Of a stretch of 64,000 nucleotides of DNA, positions 42,813-52,122 are shown one piece after another. The stretch covers positions 1 through 64,000 of the forward strand of contig NZ_PQIG01000100.1 in assembly GCF_012349115.1 (NCBI RefSeq). The letters are read 5' to 3'. How positions within the stretch are numbered: the first letter of the stretch is position 1; each line of letters opens with the position of its first letter. The stretch comes from Rhizobium ruizarguesonis (GTDB taxonomy: Bacteria; Pseudomonadota; Alphaproteobacteria; Rhizobiales; Rhizobiaceae). The translations under genes and the position numbers were made by a program. The notes under the pieces were generated by a model. That model did not search any database and had not been told where the DNA came from. It was given only the letters and a program-made list of their open reading frames with translations.

Positions 42813-44111
42813 ATGACCAATGCTTCCACCGAATCCTTCTTCAATCGCTCGCTTGCGGACGTCGATCCGGACATTTTCAGCGCGATCGGAAAGGAACTCG
42901 GTCGCCAACGGCACGAGATCGAACTGATCGCTTCTGAGAACATCGTCTCCCGCGCCGTGCTGGAAGCCCAGGGCTCCATCATGACCAACAAATATGCCGA
43001 GGGTTATCCCGGCAAGCGTTATTACGGCGGCTGCCAGTTCGTCGATATCGCCGAGGAACTGGCGATCGAGCGCGCCAAGAAGCTGTTCGGCGTCAATTTC
43101 GCCAACGTCCAGCCGAATTCCGGTTCGCAAATGAACCAAGCCGTGTTTCTGGCGCTGCTGCAGCCGGGTGACACCTTCATGGGGCTCGACCTGAATTCGG
43201 GCGGCCACCTCACCCATGGTTCGCCGGTCAACATGTCCGGCAAGTGGTTCAACGTCGTCTCCTACGGCGTGCGCGAAGGCGACAACCTGCTCGACATGGA
43301 TGAAGTCGCCCGCAAGGCCGAGGAAACCAAGCCGAAGCTCATCATCGCCGGCGGCACTGCCTATTCCCGCATCTGGGACTGGAAGCGCTTCCGCGAGATC
43401 GCCGACTCGGTCGGCGCTTACCTCATGGTCGACATGGCCCATATTGCCGGCCTCGTTGCCGGTGGTGTTCATCCGTCGCCATTCCCGCATTGCCATGTCG
43501 CGACAACGACGACCCATAAGTCGTTGCGCGGCCCGCGCGGCGGCGTCATCCTCACCAATGACGAGGATCTGGCGAAGAAGTTCAATTCGGCCGTTTTCCC
43601 CGGTCTGCAGGGTGGCCCGCTGATGCATATCATCGCCGCCAAGGCTGTCGCCTTCGGCGAGGCGCTGCAGCCGGAGTTCAAGGATTATGCCGCCCAGGTG
43701 GTCAAGAACGCCAAGGCGCTTGCCGAAACGCTGATATCGGGTGGCCTGGACGTCGTCTCCGGCGGCACCGACAACCACCTGATGCTGGTCGATCTTCGCA
43801 AGAAGAACGCCACCGGCAAGCGCGCCGAGGCAGCGCTTGGCCGCGCCTACGTCACCTGCAACAAGAACGGCATTCCCTTCGATCCGGAAAAGCCCTTCGT
43901 CACCTCGGGCGTGCGCCTCGGCGCGCCGGCCGGCACGACCCGCGGCTTCAAGGAAGCCGAATTCCGCGAGATCGGCAATCTGATCGTCGAGGTTCTCGAC
44001 GGCCTGAAGGTCGCCAATTCGGATGAAGGCAACGCCGCCGTCGAAGCCGCGGTGCGCGGCAAGGTGGTCAGCCTAACCGACCGCTTCCCCATGTATGATT
44101 ACTTGGGATAA
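42813..44111 (+). CDS. glyA: Serine hydroxymethyltransferase
   Basis: PLP enzyme interconverting serine and glycine with THF, the main one-carbon source. The 432-residue protein has the PLP lysine in TTTHKSLRGPRGG near residue 230, and ELIASENIVSRAVLEAQGS near the start. The ATG at 42813 follows TTGAGGAG. nrdR follows after 9 bp; glyA-nrdR-ribD-ribE run together. Confidence 0.97.
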   Translation: MTNASTESFFNRSLADVDPDIFSAIGKELGRQRHEIELIASENIVSRAVLEAQGSIMTNKYAEGYPGKRYYGGCQFVDIAEELAIERAKKLFGVNFANVQPNSGSQMNQAVFLALLQPGDTFMGLDLNSGGHLTHGSPVNMSGKWFNVVSYGVREGDNLLDMDEVARKAEETKPKLIIAGGTAYSRIWDWKRFREIADSVGAYLMVDMAHIAGLVAGGVHPSPFPHCHVATTTTHKSLRGPRGGVILTNDEDLAKKFNSAVFPGLQGGPLMHIIAAKAVAFGEALQPEFKDYAAQVVKNAKALAETLISGGLDVVSGGTDNHLMLVDLRKKNATGKRAEAALGRAYVTCNKNGIPFDPEKPFVTSGVRLGAPAGTTRGFKEAEFREIGNLIVEVLDGLKVANSDEGNAAVEAAVRGKVVSLTDRFPMYDYLG

Positions 44112-44120
44112 GGAGTAGGG

Positions 44121-44597
44121 ATGCGCTGCCCCTATTGCGGTTCGGAAGATACCCAGGTCAAGGATTCGCGCCCGGCGGAGGATAATACGTCCATCCGCCG
44201 GCGGCGTATCTGTCCGGATTGCGGCGGCCGCTTCACCACGTTCGAGCGCGTGCAGCTGCGCGAACTGATGGTCATCAAGAAGACCGGCCGCAAGGTGCCC
44301 TTCGACCGCGACAAGCTGGTGCGATCCTTCGAGGTGGCGCTGCGCAAACGCCCCGTCGAGCGCGATCGCATCGAGCGCGCCGTCTCCGGCATCGTCCGCC
44401 GGCTTGAAAGCTCCGGCGAGACCGAGATCTCCTCCGAGCAGATCGGTCTGCAGGTGCTGGAAGCCATGAAGAGCCTCGATGATGTCGGCTTCGTGCGCTA
44501 CGCCTCGGTCTATCGGGATTTCTCGCTTGCCGAGGATTTCGAGAAGGTTATTTCCGAAATCAACGCCAAGATCGCCCGCGACCCGCTGGACAGGTGA
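44121..44597 (+). CDS. nrdR: Transcriptional repressor NrdR
   Basis: A 158-residue ATP/dATP-responsive repressor of ribonucleotide reductase genes. The N-terminal zinc ribbon MRCPYCGSEDTQVKDSRP...CPDCGGRFTTFERV has four Cys, and the ATP-cone domain follows (VIKKTGRKVPFDRDKLVRS). Located between glyA and ribD, as usual in alphaproteobacteria, with 9 and 3 bp gaps. Confidence 0.97.
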   Translation: MRCPYCGSEDTQVKDSRPAEDNTSIRRRRICPDCGGRFTTFERVQLRELMVIKKTGRKVPFDRDKLVRSFEVALRKRPVERDRIERAVSGIVRRLESSGETEISSEQIGLQVLEAMKSLDDVGFVRYASVYRDFSLAEDFEKVISEINAKIARDPLDR

Positions 44598-44600
44598 GCC

Positions 44601-45722
44601 ATGAGCATCACGCCGCATGACGAACGTTTCATGGCGGCGGCGATCCGTCTGTCGCGCTGGCATCTTGGCCGCACTGCCACCAACCCTTCCGTCGGCTGTC
44701 TGATCGTCAAGGACGGCGTCATCGTCGGCCGTGCGGTCACGGCGCTCGGTGGCCGCCCGCATGCCGAGACGCAGGCGCTCGCCGAAGCCGGCGCGCTCGC
44801 CCGCGGCGCCACCGCCTATGTGACGCTCGAACCCTGCTCGCATCACGGCAGGACGCCGCCCTGCGCCGAGGCGCTGATCGCCTATGGCGTTGCCCGCGTC
44901 GTCATCAGCGTCACCGATCCCGATCCGCGTGTCTCCGGCCGTGGCATCGCCGTGCTGCGCGAAGCCGGCATAGAGGTGGATGCCGGCGTGCTGGAGACGG
45001 AGGGCCGGCAGTCGCTTGCCGCCTATCTCACCCGCCAGACGAAGAACCGGCCCTATGTGACTCTCAAGCTTGCCGTTTCCGCCGATGGCATGATCGGCCG
45101 CCACGGGGCAGGGCAGGTGGCGATAACAGGCCCGGAGGCTCGCGCCCAGGTGCAGGCGCTACGCGCCGAAACCGATGCGATCCTCGTCGGCATCGGTACC
45201 GCGATTGCGGATGATCCGCTGCTGACTGTCCGTTCGCCAGGTCTTGAATCGCAATCGCCGATCCGCGTCGTCCTCGATCCTTCCCTGGCATTGCCGCTGA
45301 CCAGCAAGCTCGTCGGGACGGCGCGGGAGGTGCCGGTCATCGTGGTGGCGAGTGAGGAAGGATCATTGTCGCAGGCAGAGGGGGATATCGCATCCACAGA
45401 GATGGAATCTCGCCGCGCAGCCCTCGAAGCCGCCGGCGTCGAGGTCGTCCATTGCAATCCCTATCATCCGGAAGTCCTGCTGCCGGCACTCGCGACGCGC
45501 GGTATTTCCTCGCTTTTGGTCGAGGGTGGCGCAAAAACGGCGCGGCTTTTCCTTGAGGCTGGCCTCGTCGACCGCATCCAGCTTTATCAGGCGCCTGTTG
45601 TCATCGGCGAGGGCGGTATTGAATCTCCGCTTGATGCAACCGACATACCATCGGGTTTTGCCCATACGGGCACGCTGATGTTCGGCGGCGATCGCCTGGA
45701 CGAATACGAAAGAGGGCTTTGA
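44601..45722 (+). CDS. ribD: Bifunctional diaminohydroxyphosphoribosylaminopyrimidine deaminase / 5-amino-6-(5-phosphoribosylamino)uracil reductase
   Basis: Second and third steps of riboflavin synthesis. The 373-residue protein has the zinc deaminase motifs HAETQALAEAG and PCSHHGRTPPCAEAL (about 50-90) and the reductase domain from residue 150 (YVTLKLAVSADGMIG, GGAKTARLF). It overlaps ribE by one base (TGATG). Confidence 0.96.
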   Translation: MSITPHDERFMAAAIRLSRWHLGRTATNPSVGCLIVKDGVIVGRAVTALGGRPHAETQALAEAGALARGATAYVTLEPCSHHGRTPPCAEALIAYGVARVVISVTDPDPRVSGRGIAVLREAGIEVDAGVLETEGRQSLAAYLTRQTKNRPYVTLKLAVSADGMIGRHGAGQVAITGPEARAQVQALRAETDAILVGIGTAIADDPLLTVRSPGLESQSPIRVVLDPSLALPLTSKLVGTAREVPVIVVASEEGSLSQAEGDIASTEMESRRAALEAAGVEVVHCNPYHPEVLLPALATRGISSLLVEGGAKTARLFLEAGLVDRIQLYQAPVVIGEGGIESPLDATDIPSGFAHTGTLMFGGDRLDEYERGL

Positions 45723-46333
45723 TGTTCACCGGAATAGTCACCGATATCGGCAAGATCGAATCCGTTTCGCCGCTGAAGGAGGGCATCAAGCTCCGCGTTG
45801 CGACGAGTTACGACCCGGCAACCATCGATATGGGCGCCTCGATCTCCCATTCCGGTATCTGCCTGACCGTCACCGCCCTGCCGGCCGAAGGCAGCAATGG
45901 CCGCTGGTTCGAGGTCGAGGCCTGGGAAGAGGCGCTGCGGCTGACGACGATCGGCACCTGGCAGGAGGGCAGCCGCATCAATCTCGAACGGTCGCTGAAG
46001 ATCGGCGATGAACTTGGCGGCCACATCGTTTCCGGCCATGTCGACGGCAAGGCGGAAATCCTCTCGGTGACATCAGAGGGCGACGCCACGCGCTACCGTC
46101 TGCGCGCGCCCGAACATCTGGCGAAATTCGTCGCCCCCAAGGGTTCGATCGCACTCGACGGTACTTCGTTGACGGTCAATGCCGTCGACGGCACGGATTT
46201 CGATGTGCTGCTCATCCGCCACACGCTCGAGGTCACCACCTGGGATGATCGCAAGGCTGGCGATTTCGTCAATTTCGAAGTCGACACCATGGCACGTTAC
46301 GCCGCCCGGCTGGCGGAATTCCCGAGCACTTGA
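45722..46333 (+). CDS. ribE: Riboflavin synthase, alpha subunit
   Basis: Dismutates two lumazines to riboflavin. The 203-residue protein is built of two lumazine-binding repeats: MFTGIVTDIG and SHSGICLTVTAL, then HIVSGHVDGKAEI and SIALDGTSLTVNAV. The ATG at 45722 shares its A with the ribD stop. The expected neighbour ribH lies 8.9 kb further on, beyond a block of minus-strand genes. Confidence 0.96.
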   Translation: MFTGIVTDIGKIESVSPLKEGIKLRVATSYDPATIDMGASISHSGICLTVTALPAEGSNGRWFEVEAWEEALRLTTIGTWQEGSRINLERSLKIGDELGGHIVSGHVDGKAEILSVTSEGDATRYRLRAPEHLAKFVAPKGSIALDGTSLTVNAVDGTDFDVLLIRHTLEVTTWDDRKAGDFVNFEVDTMARYAARLAEFPST

Positions 46334-46453
46334 ATCAAAACCTGTAACGGTTTCTAGGGTCAGACCACGACTGGCATGCTGGCGCGGAACATCATCAGGC
46401 GCTCGTCGACGCATCCAACTGCCCGTCTGCGATGCGGCATCGGCCCCGATAGC

Positions 46454-47323
46454 TCACCAATCCGGGGACAGCTTCGTCAGATACTGGCCGTAGGCACTCT
46501 TGCCGAGCTTCTCCGCGAGCTTGGCGAGGTCGTCCTGCGAGATGTAACCCATGCGCCAGGCGACCTCTTCGGGGCAGGCGATCTTGAAGCCCTGGCGTTT
46601 CTCCAGCGTGCTGACGAAACCTGCGGCATCGAGCAGGCTGTCCGGCGTGCCGGTGTCGAGCCAGGCATAGCCCCGGCCCATCAGTTCCACGAAAAGCTGG
46701 CCGCGCTCGAGATAGGTACGGTTGACGTCGGTGATTTCCAATTCGCCGCGTGGTGACGGCTTCAGGTTGGCGGCGATATCGACCACCTGCTGGTCGTAGA
46801 AATAGAGGCCGGTCACCGCCCAGTTCGATTTTGGCTTCTTCGGCTTCTCCTCGATCGACAGGGCATTCATCTTTTTGTCAAAGCCGACAACGCCATAGCG
46901 TTCCGGATCGGTGACGTGATAGGCGAACACCGTTGCGCCTTCCCGCCGGCTCGTGCCGGATTTCATGATTTCCGGCAGTCCGTGCCCGTAGAAGATGTTG
47001 TCGCCCAGAACGAGTGCCGAGCTGTCGCCGTCCAGGAAGTCGGCGCCGATGATGAAGGCCTGGGCGAGGCCGTCCGGGCTCGGCTGTACGGCATAGGTCA
47101 GCGAAATTCCCCATTGCGAGCCGTCGCCAAGAAGGCGCTTGAAGGCTTCGACGTCGTGAGGCGTGGTGATGATCAGCAGCTCCCTGATGCCTGCGAGCAT
47201 GAGCGTCGTCAGCGGATAGTAGATCATCGGCTTGTCGTAGACCGGCATCAACTGTTTCGAGACGGCCTGCGTGATCGGATGCAGACGCGTACCTGTGCCG
47301 CCGGCGAGAATGATTCCCTTCAT
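46454..47323 (-). CDS. rfbA: Glucose-1-phosphate thymidylyltransferase
   Basis: First step of dTDP-L-rhamnose synthesis. The 289-residue protein has the nucleotidyltransferase signature GIILAGGTGTRLHPITQAVSKQ-type N-terminus (loop GGTGTRLHP) and DKPMIYYPLTTLMLAGI, and EITDVNRTYLE. Start at 47323 gives AAGGAG at six bases; an ATG six bases upstream would abut the Shine-Dalgarno. Last gene of the rfbC-B-D-A run. Confidence 0.96.
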   Translation of the reverse strand: MKGIILAGGTGTRLHPITQAVSKQLMPVYDKPMIYYPLTTLMLAGIRELLIITTPHDVEAFKRLLGDGSQWGISLTYAVQPSPDGLAQAFIIGADFLDGDSSALVLGDNIFYGHGLPEIMKSGTSRREGATVFAYHVTDPERYGVVGFDKKMNALSIEEKPKKPKSNWAVTGLYFYDQQVVDIAANLKPSPRGELEITDVNRTYLERGQLFVELMGRGYAWLDTGTPDSLLDAAGFVSTLEKRQGFKIACPEEVAWRMGYISQDDLAKLAEKLGKSAYGQYLTKLSPDW

Positions 47324-47333
47324 GCCCATCTCC

Positions 47334-48221
47334 TTAAAGACCCTTGTTCAAAAGGTCTTGCATGACAATCGTCATGGACTGCTTCCACTCCGGGAGCCGG
47401 ATTCCATATGTTCGGGCGAGCTTGTCGCCGTTGAGACGTGAATTGGCGGGACGCTTGGCCGGTGTCGGATAGTCCGCCGTCGGGATGCGCTCGACGCCGA
47501 CGTTTCTACCGCCAGATTTATGAAGCTCCGCGAATATCTCTTCGGCGAAATCAGCCCAACTTGCTTCGCCGCTGCCGGTCAGGTGAAAGGTGCCGCGGAG
47601 CGATGGCTCAGGGTCCGCTACGACACGGGTTGCGATCGCAAGAATCGCGTCGGCGATGTCGAGTGCCGAGGTCGGGCATCCTGTCTGATCGGCGACAACG
47701 CGAAGATGATCGCGCGTCTCGGAAAGCCGCAGCATCGTTTTCAGGAAGTTGGCGCCAAAGGGCGAATAGACCCAGGCGGTGCGCAAGATGACGTGGTTCG
47801 GGTTCGCCGCCGCGACGGCCTCCTCGCCCGCGAGCTTCGAACGCCCATAGACGGAGATCGGCGCCGTCGCATCCTCTTCGGAATACGCGGAGGCCCTGTC
47901 ACCGCTGAAGACGTAGTCGGTCGAAATGTGGATGACCGGGGCGCCGATCCGCGCAGCAGCCTCGGCAACCGCCCCGGCGCCTGCCGCGTTGACGGAAAAA
48001 GCAAGCTCGGGTTCGCTCTCGGCCTTGTCGACCGCCGTATAGGCGGCGGCGGAGACGATCACATCCGGGCGCAGAGCCGAGAAGGCGGCTGCGATGCTTG
48101 CAGGATCCGCGAGGTCCATTTCCGGGCGCCCGACCGCGCTGATTTCGACGCCCATTTCGGCGCCACGTCTGAGCAGCGACTGAACGATCTGGCCCTGTTT
48201 GCCGGTGACGGCAATGCGCAT
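47334..48221 (-). CDS. rfbD: dTDP-4-dehydrorhamnose reductase
   Basis: Final step of dTDP-L-rhamnose synthesis, NAD(P)H dependent. The 295-residue SDR-fold protein has a GKQGQIVQSL cofactor loop, the STDYVFSGD motif near residue 100 and the YGRSKLAGEEAV catalytic Tyr-Lys. It is three bases downstream of rfbB. Confidence 0.95.
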   Translation of the reverse strand: MRIAVTGKQGQIVQSLLRRGAEMGVEISAVGRPEMDLADPASIAAAFSALRPDVIVSAAAYTAVDKAESEPELAFSVNAAGAGAVAEAAARIGAPVIHISTDYVFSGDRASAYSEEDATAPISVYGRSKLAGEEAVAAANPNHVILRTAWVYSPFGANFLKTMLRLSETRDHLRVVADQTGCPTSALDIADAILAIATRVVADPEPSLRGTFHLTGSGEASWADFAEEIFAELHKSGGRNVGVERIPTADYPTPAKRPANSRLNGDKLARTYGIRLPEWKQSMTIVMQDLLNKGL

Positions 48222-48224
48222 CGC

Positions 48225-49280
48225 TTATCGTCCCTTGAAAACGCCGAGGCGTTCGCCGGAGTAGACGTTTTCGCGCAGCGGCCGCCACCACCATTCGTTT
48301 TCCAGGTACCAGTGCACGGTCTTCTCGATGCCGGTTTCGAAGGTCTCTTGCGCCTTCCAGCCGAGTTCGCTTTCGAGTTTGGAGGCATCGATCGCATAGC
48401 GTGCGTCGTGTCCGGGGCGGTCCGTGACGTTGGTGATCAGACGTGCATGCGGTCCCCTGTCACTGTAGACGCCGTCGAGAATAGCGCAGATGCGATGAAC
48501 GACATCGATGTTCCTGCGCTCATTGCGGCCGCCCACATTGTATTTTTCGCCGGGGCGCCCTCTGGATGCGATCGTGAAGAGTGCGCGGGCGTGGTCTTCG
48601 ACATAGAGCCAGTCGCGGACATTCGCGCCATTACCGTAAACCGGAAGAGGCTTGCCCTCCAGTGCGTTCAGGATCATCAGCGGAATGAGCTTTTCGGGGA
48701 AATGGAACGGGCCGTAGTTGTTGGAGCAATTGGAGACGACGACGGGCAGGCCGTAGGTTCGATGCCAGGCGATCGCCAGATGGTCGCTGGCGGCCTTGGA
48801 GGCAGAGTAGGGCGAGGACGGATCGTAAGGCGTCGTCTCCTCGAAGAGGCCCTCGTCGCCGAGCGAGCCGTAGACCTCGTCCGTCGAGACATGCAGAAAG
48901 CGGAAGGCGCTCTTGCGGCGAGCGTCAAGCTCATCCCAATAGTGCCGTGCGGTGTCCAGCAGGCTGAATGTGCCGACGATGTTGGTCTGGATGAAATCGG
49001 CCGCGCCCAAGATCGAGCGGTCGACATGGCTCTCGGCCGCGAGATGCATGACGATATCAGGGCGGAAGGACGCGAATGCTTCCTGCATCCTGGCGCGGTC
49101 GCAGATGTCGGCGCGCAGAAATTGATAGTTCGGCGCCGATTCGACGGATTTTAGTGACGCCAGATTGCCGGCATAGGTCAGCGTGTCGACATTCAGGACC
49201 TCGGCGCCGATCTCGCCGACGAGATGACGCACCAATGCCGATCCGATGAAGCCCGCTCCGCCCGTGACCAGGATGCGCAT
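48225..49280 (-). CDS. rfbB: dTDP-glucose 4,6-dehydratase
   Basis: Makes dTDP-4-keto-6-deoxyglucose with tightly bound NAD. The 351-residue protein has the Rossmann loop TGGAGFIGSALVRHL, HLAAESHVDRSI, HVSTDEVYG and the catalytic YSASKAASDH. Six bases separate it from rfbC. Confidence 0.96.
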   Translation of the reverse strand: MRILVTGGAGFIGSALVRHLVGEIGAEVLNVDTLTYAGNLASLKSVESAPNYQFLRADICDRARMQEAFASFRPDIVMHLAAESHVDRSILGAADFIQTNIVGTFSLLDTARHYWDELDARRKSAFRFLHVSTDEVYGSLGDEGLFEETTPYDPSSPYSASKAASDHLAIAWHRTYGLPVVVSNCSNNYGPFHFPEKLIPLMILNALEGKPLPVYGNGANVRDWLYVEDHARALFTIASRGRPGEKYNVGGRNERRNIDVVHRICAILDGVYSDRGPHARLITNVTDRPGHDARYAIDASKLESELGWKAQETFETGIEKTVHWYLENEWWWRPLRENVYSGERLGVFKGR

Positions 49281-49286
49281 CGTCGA

Positions 49287-49865
49287 TCAATCCTTGGGTT
49301 GCTGTGTTGAATAGGAAAAATGGCTTGGCAGATCGGTGAGCCGCGGCAGCGTTTTGTCCTTGTCGGACGATACCATGTCTCTCTCATCGAAGGGCCAGCG
49401 GATGCCGATCGCCGGATCGTTCCACGCGATGCCCCGATCATGCTGCGGGCTGTAGGGTGCGGTTACCTTGTAGCTGATGACGCTGTTCGGCTCGAGCGTT
49501 GCGAATCCGTGTGCGAATCCGGCCGGTACCCAGAGCTGCATGCCGTTTTCCGGCGAAAGCTCCTGAGAGAGCCATTTGCCGAAGCTCGGTGATCCCTCGC
49601 GGATATCGACGACGACATCCATGATCCGGCCGGCAAGGCAGCGCACCAGCTTGCCCTGTGCGAAGGGTGGTATCTGGAAATGCAGCCCCCGGACGGTGCC
49701 GGTCTGCGCCGAAAGCGATTCATTGTCCTGGATGAACGTGACGTCAGCCACATTTTCCCGGAACCAGGCATCCTTGAATACCTCGGAGAAGTAGCCGCGG
49801 TGATCGCCGAAGCGTGGCGGCGTGATCGCAACGATGCCCTCGATGGCCGAAATCTCAATACGCAT
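49287..49865 (-). CDS. rfbC: dTDP-4-dehydrorhamnose 3,5-epimerase
   Basis: A 192-residue cupin-fold epimerase: FGDHRGYFSEVF, RGLHFQIPPFAQGKLVRCL with the catalytic His, and WVPAGFAHGFATL. It opens the rfbCBDA set, 23 bp after the glycosyltransferase-like gene, in the same transcript. Confidence 0.96.
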   Translation of the reverse strand: MRIEISAIEGIVAITPPRFGDHRGYFSEVFKDAWFRENVADVTFIQDNESLSAQTGTVRGLHFQIPPFAQGKLVRCLAGRIMDVVVDIREGSPSFGKWLSQELSPENGMQLWVPAGFAHGFATLEPNSVISYKVTAPYSPQHDRGIAWNDPAIGIRWPFDERDMVSSDKDKTLPRLTDLPSHFSYSTQQPKD

Positions 49866-49888
49866 GACTTACCTTTTTGCGGCCTTCA

Positions 49889-51898
49889 TCAAGCGCCCGC
49901 CCTCATGACGCTCATCAGCATGTCCGCCTGCGAGCGGCTCTGCATGGCCGCAAGGCCCTTCGCGGCAATGGCATCGCGCTCGTCGGCATTTGCGATCAGC
50001 TTGTAGCAGCGCTCGATCATGTCGTCATAGGGCTCAATTGCCAAGCCGCCGATGAAGGACTGGAGGTCCGGATCGCGGATGTCGCCTTCCGTCAGCACGC
50101 AAACGCGATTGGCGAGCAGATAGGAAATGCGCACGATCTCGAAGACGCCGCTCGCATAATGATGGATGTTGATCACGATCTTGGCGCGGGCAATCGCCGC
50201 ATCGCGTTCCGCGCCATAGATGTTGAAGAGGTGCTCGACCTTGAGCCCGCCGTCCTTCAGCGTCTTCAGGATATGGTGGCGGCGTTCGTTCATCGAGCCG
50301 TAGAAGAGCACGTCGATATCTTTGACGGCGGCGTGCTGTATCTGGCTGAGGCAGCGGCTATAGCCGATTTCGAGCACGCCGGCGTGATCAATGCCCTTGG
50401 CGGCGAGATTTTCCCGGTTGCGCGGGCTGTAGTCGAGAACCGGAAACGACTTCAGGATCGAGGTGTAGCGCGAATTGATCCAGATGCTTTCTTCGGACAC
50501 CTGCTCGAGATTGATGATGACGCTGTCCTTCGGCAGATGGCTGACGATTTCGGCGGGGAGAAGATTGCCGCCATAGATGATCGGCGCACGGCCGGCGAAT
50601 GCGTTCATGTCCCGGGTGATCGGTGCCGAGCCGCCGAGTTCCTCGAAGGCGCCCTGTAGGCCAAGCGCGACTTCGTCGAAGGCGTGGCTGTGATTGTAGT
50701 TGTCGGGCGTCACGATCCAGATGCAATGACGGTCCCGGTGTGCCTGCCATCCGCCGGCAAAGGGCTGCAACAGGTTGCGGAGCTGCTGGTCGATCTTCGG
50801 CGCGGCTGGTACAGCGGGCCTTTCCGTCCGCACCGGCTGCTGCTGTACCGGGGAAGCGCCTGACGCCTGCTGGGCATAGGCGCGCATCAATTCGCGGCCA
50901 CCGATAAATTGGCCGCGCGGCATCCAGCCGGGCGGATCATCAGCCCCCCAGATCAGGTGCGGCTGCTTGATGAGCGGCTGGCGACCTTGCTGCCACGAGG
51001 TCAGGAGAGCCTCGTCACGGCTCCGCAGAAAAGCTTCCTTGGCGGCGAAGAGGCCATGCAGCATCCGGCCGAGGCGGACGCCGAACTTCCACTCGAAATC
51101 GGCAGGCGCCGGCACGAAGGCGGCGATCTTCAATCCTTTGGCAGCAGCTTGCTGGACATAGAGCCCGAGCAGGCGCTCGATCACGAAGGGACGCATCGTC
51201 GCGTTGGCGTCGCGTGAATAGTGCGCCGAACCGGCATAGGCAGTGCCCGCCGGCGTGCCGAGGCGCGCTTCATTTTCCAGCGATTCCAGAATGCATTCGC
51301 AGAAGGCGAAATATCCGGACCAGAACTTCCTGTTGCCGCAGAAATAGTTGCAGAACGCGAAGGCAGTTTTGTCTTGTGGCGGTGCGATCGGATGGCCTAG
51401 CTCCTGGATATGCAGGAAGATCGGGTCCATGCCGGGATGACCGCCAAGCAGCGAATGTTCCCAGACGTTGCTGTAGATCGCCGCGTGGCCGATCAGCGGG
51501 TTGTAAAGATAGGCGTCCGCACCTTCTGCCCTGGCCTTTTCCGCCTCCGTGACAAAAGACGGAAAACTCGTCACCGACTTCATCTCGAATTTGCTGGAGA
51601 GAAGCCCCCAAAACACGTCGTCACTGAGGCCGATCGCCTCGTGATGCTGATGCAGGGTGAGGAAGAGTTCATATTCGCGGGTCGTAGCCTGCGTATTGAA
51701 CGAGATGTCGAGCGGCATGGCAGCCGCATCGAGCTGGCTGCGCTGCGAAGGATCGAGATAAGGCTGATAGACAATGACGGATCCCGTGCCGGCAGCCTTC
51801 TCCGTGAGAAGCGCCAGATCAGGAAGACCGGCCGGCAAAGAAGAGGTGGGCTGATTGATCGTCAAGGTATGTCCTTCGCGAAGGGCTGCCGTCTGCAT
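49889..51898 (-). CDS. Glycosyltransferase-like protein (GT-B C-terminal domain) with unknown N-terminal half
   Basis: A 669-residue protein. The C-terminal third (about 400-665) looks like a GT-B glycosyltransferase of the CgeB/Glyco_trans_1_2 kind: VLFYGSMNERRHHILKTL, INIHHYASGVFEIVRISYLL and IEPYDDMIERCYKLIANADER. The N-terminal half (about 20-320) is not recognised; it contains YLYNPLIGHAAIYSNVWEHS and NYFCGNRKFWSGYF, followed by a Gln/Pro/Ala linker (about 335-370). Presumably it transfers a sugar, perhaps rhamnose from the adjacent pathway, onto a surface glycan. The ATG at 51898 has a weak ribosome site; a TTG lies 21 bases upstream. Confidence 0.7.
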   Translation of the reverse strand: MQTAALREGHTLTINQPTSSLPAGLPDLALLTEKAAGTGSVIVYQPYLDPSQRSQLDAAAMPLDISFNTQATTREYELFLTLHQHHEAIGLSDDVFWGLLSSKFEMKSVTSFPSFVTEAEKARAEGADAYLYNPLIGHAAIYSNVWEHSLLGGHPGMDPIFLHIQELGHPIAPPQDKTAFAFCNYFCGNRKFWSGYFAFCECILESLENEARLGTPAGTAYAGSAHYSRDANATMRPFVIERLLGLYVQQAAAKGLKIAAFVPAPADFEWKFGVRLGRMLHGLFAAKEAFLRSRDEALLTSWQQGRQPLIKQPHLIWGADDPPGWMPRGQFIGGRELMRAYAQQASGASPVQQQPVRTERPAVPAAPKIDQQLRNLLQPFAGGWQAHRDRHCIWIVTPDNYNHSHAFDEVALGLQGAFEELGGSAPITRDMNAFAGRAPIIYGGNLLPAEIVSHLPKDSVIINLEQVSEESIWINSRYTSILKSFPVLDYSPRNRENLAAKGIDHAGVLEIGYSRCLSQIQHAAVKDIDVLFYGSMNERRHHILKTLKDGGLKVEHLFNIYGAERDAAIARAKIVINIHHYASGVFEIVRISYLLANRVCVLTEGDIRDPDLQSFIGGLAIEPYDDMIERCYKLIANADERDAIAAKGLAAMQSRSQADMLMSVMRAGA

Positions 51899-52122
51899 GG
51901 GAAATCCGCAGAACGGCAATTCGAGCCTGTTTGGTGTCTACTATTTGAGGTGAAGCTTGCGCCACACTGTTCGCAGAACTTTCGCTGGTCAGCCTGGAGG
52001 GGGTGTGGGAGCTCGACCATCCGTGGTCAGTCTTCTCTAGCCAGCTTCATTGGCTCAGCCGCTTCTGCTGCCAGTATCCGCAAAGAGTTGCGATGTTACG
52101 TTTGGAATTGGGCCGCCTCGGT
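51899..52122. other. Intergenic upstream of the glycosyltransferase-like gene
   Basis: Probably holds the promoter of the rfb transcript. Base composition falls from typical GC towards the AT-rich gene that follows. No convincing motif was found. Confidence 0.4.
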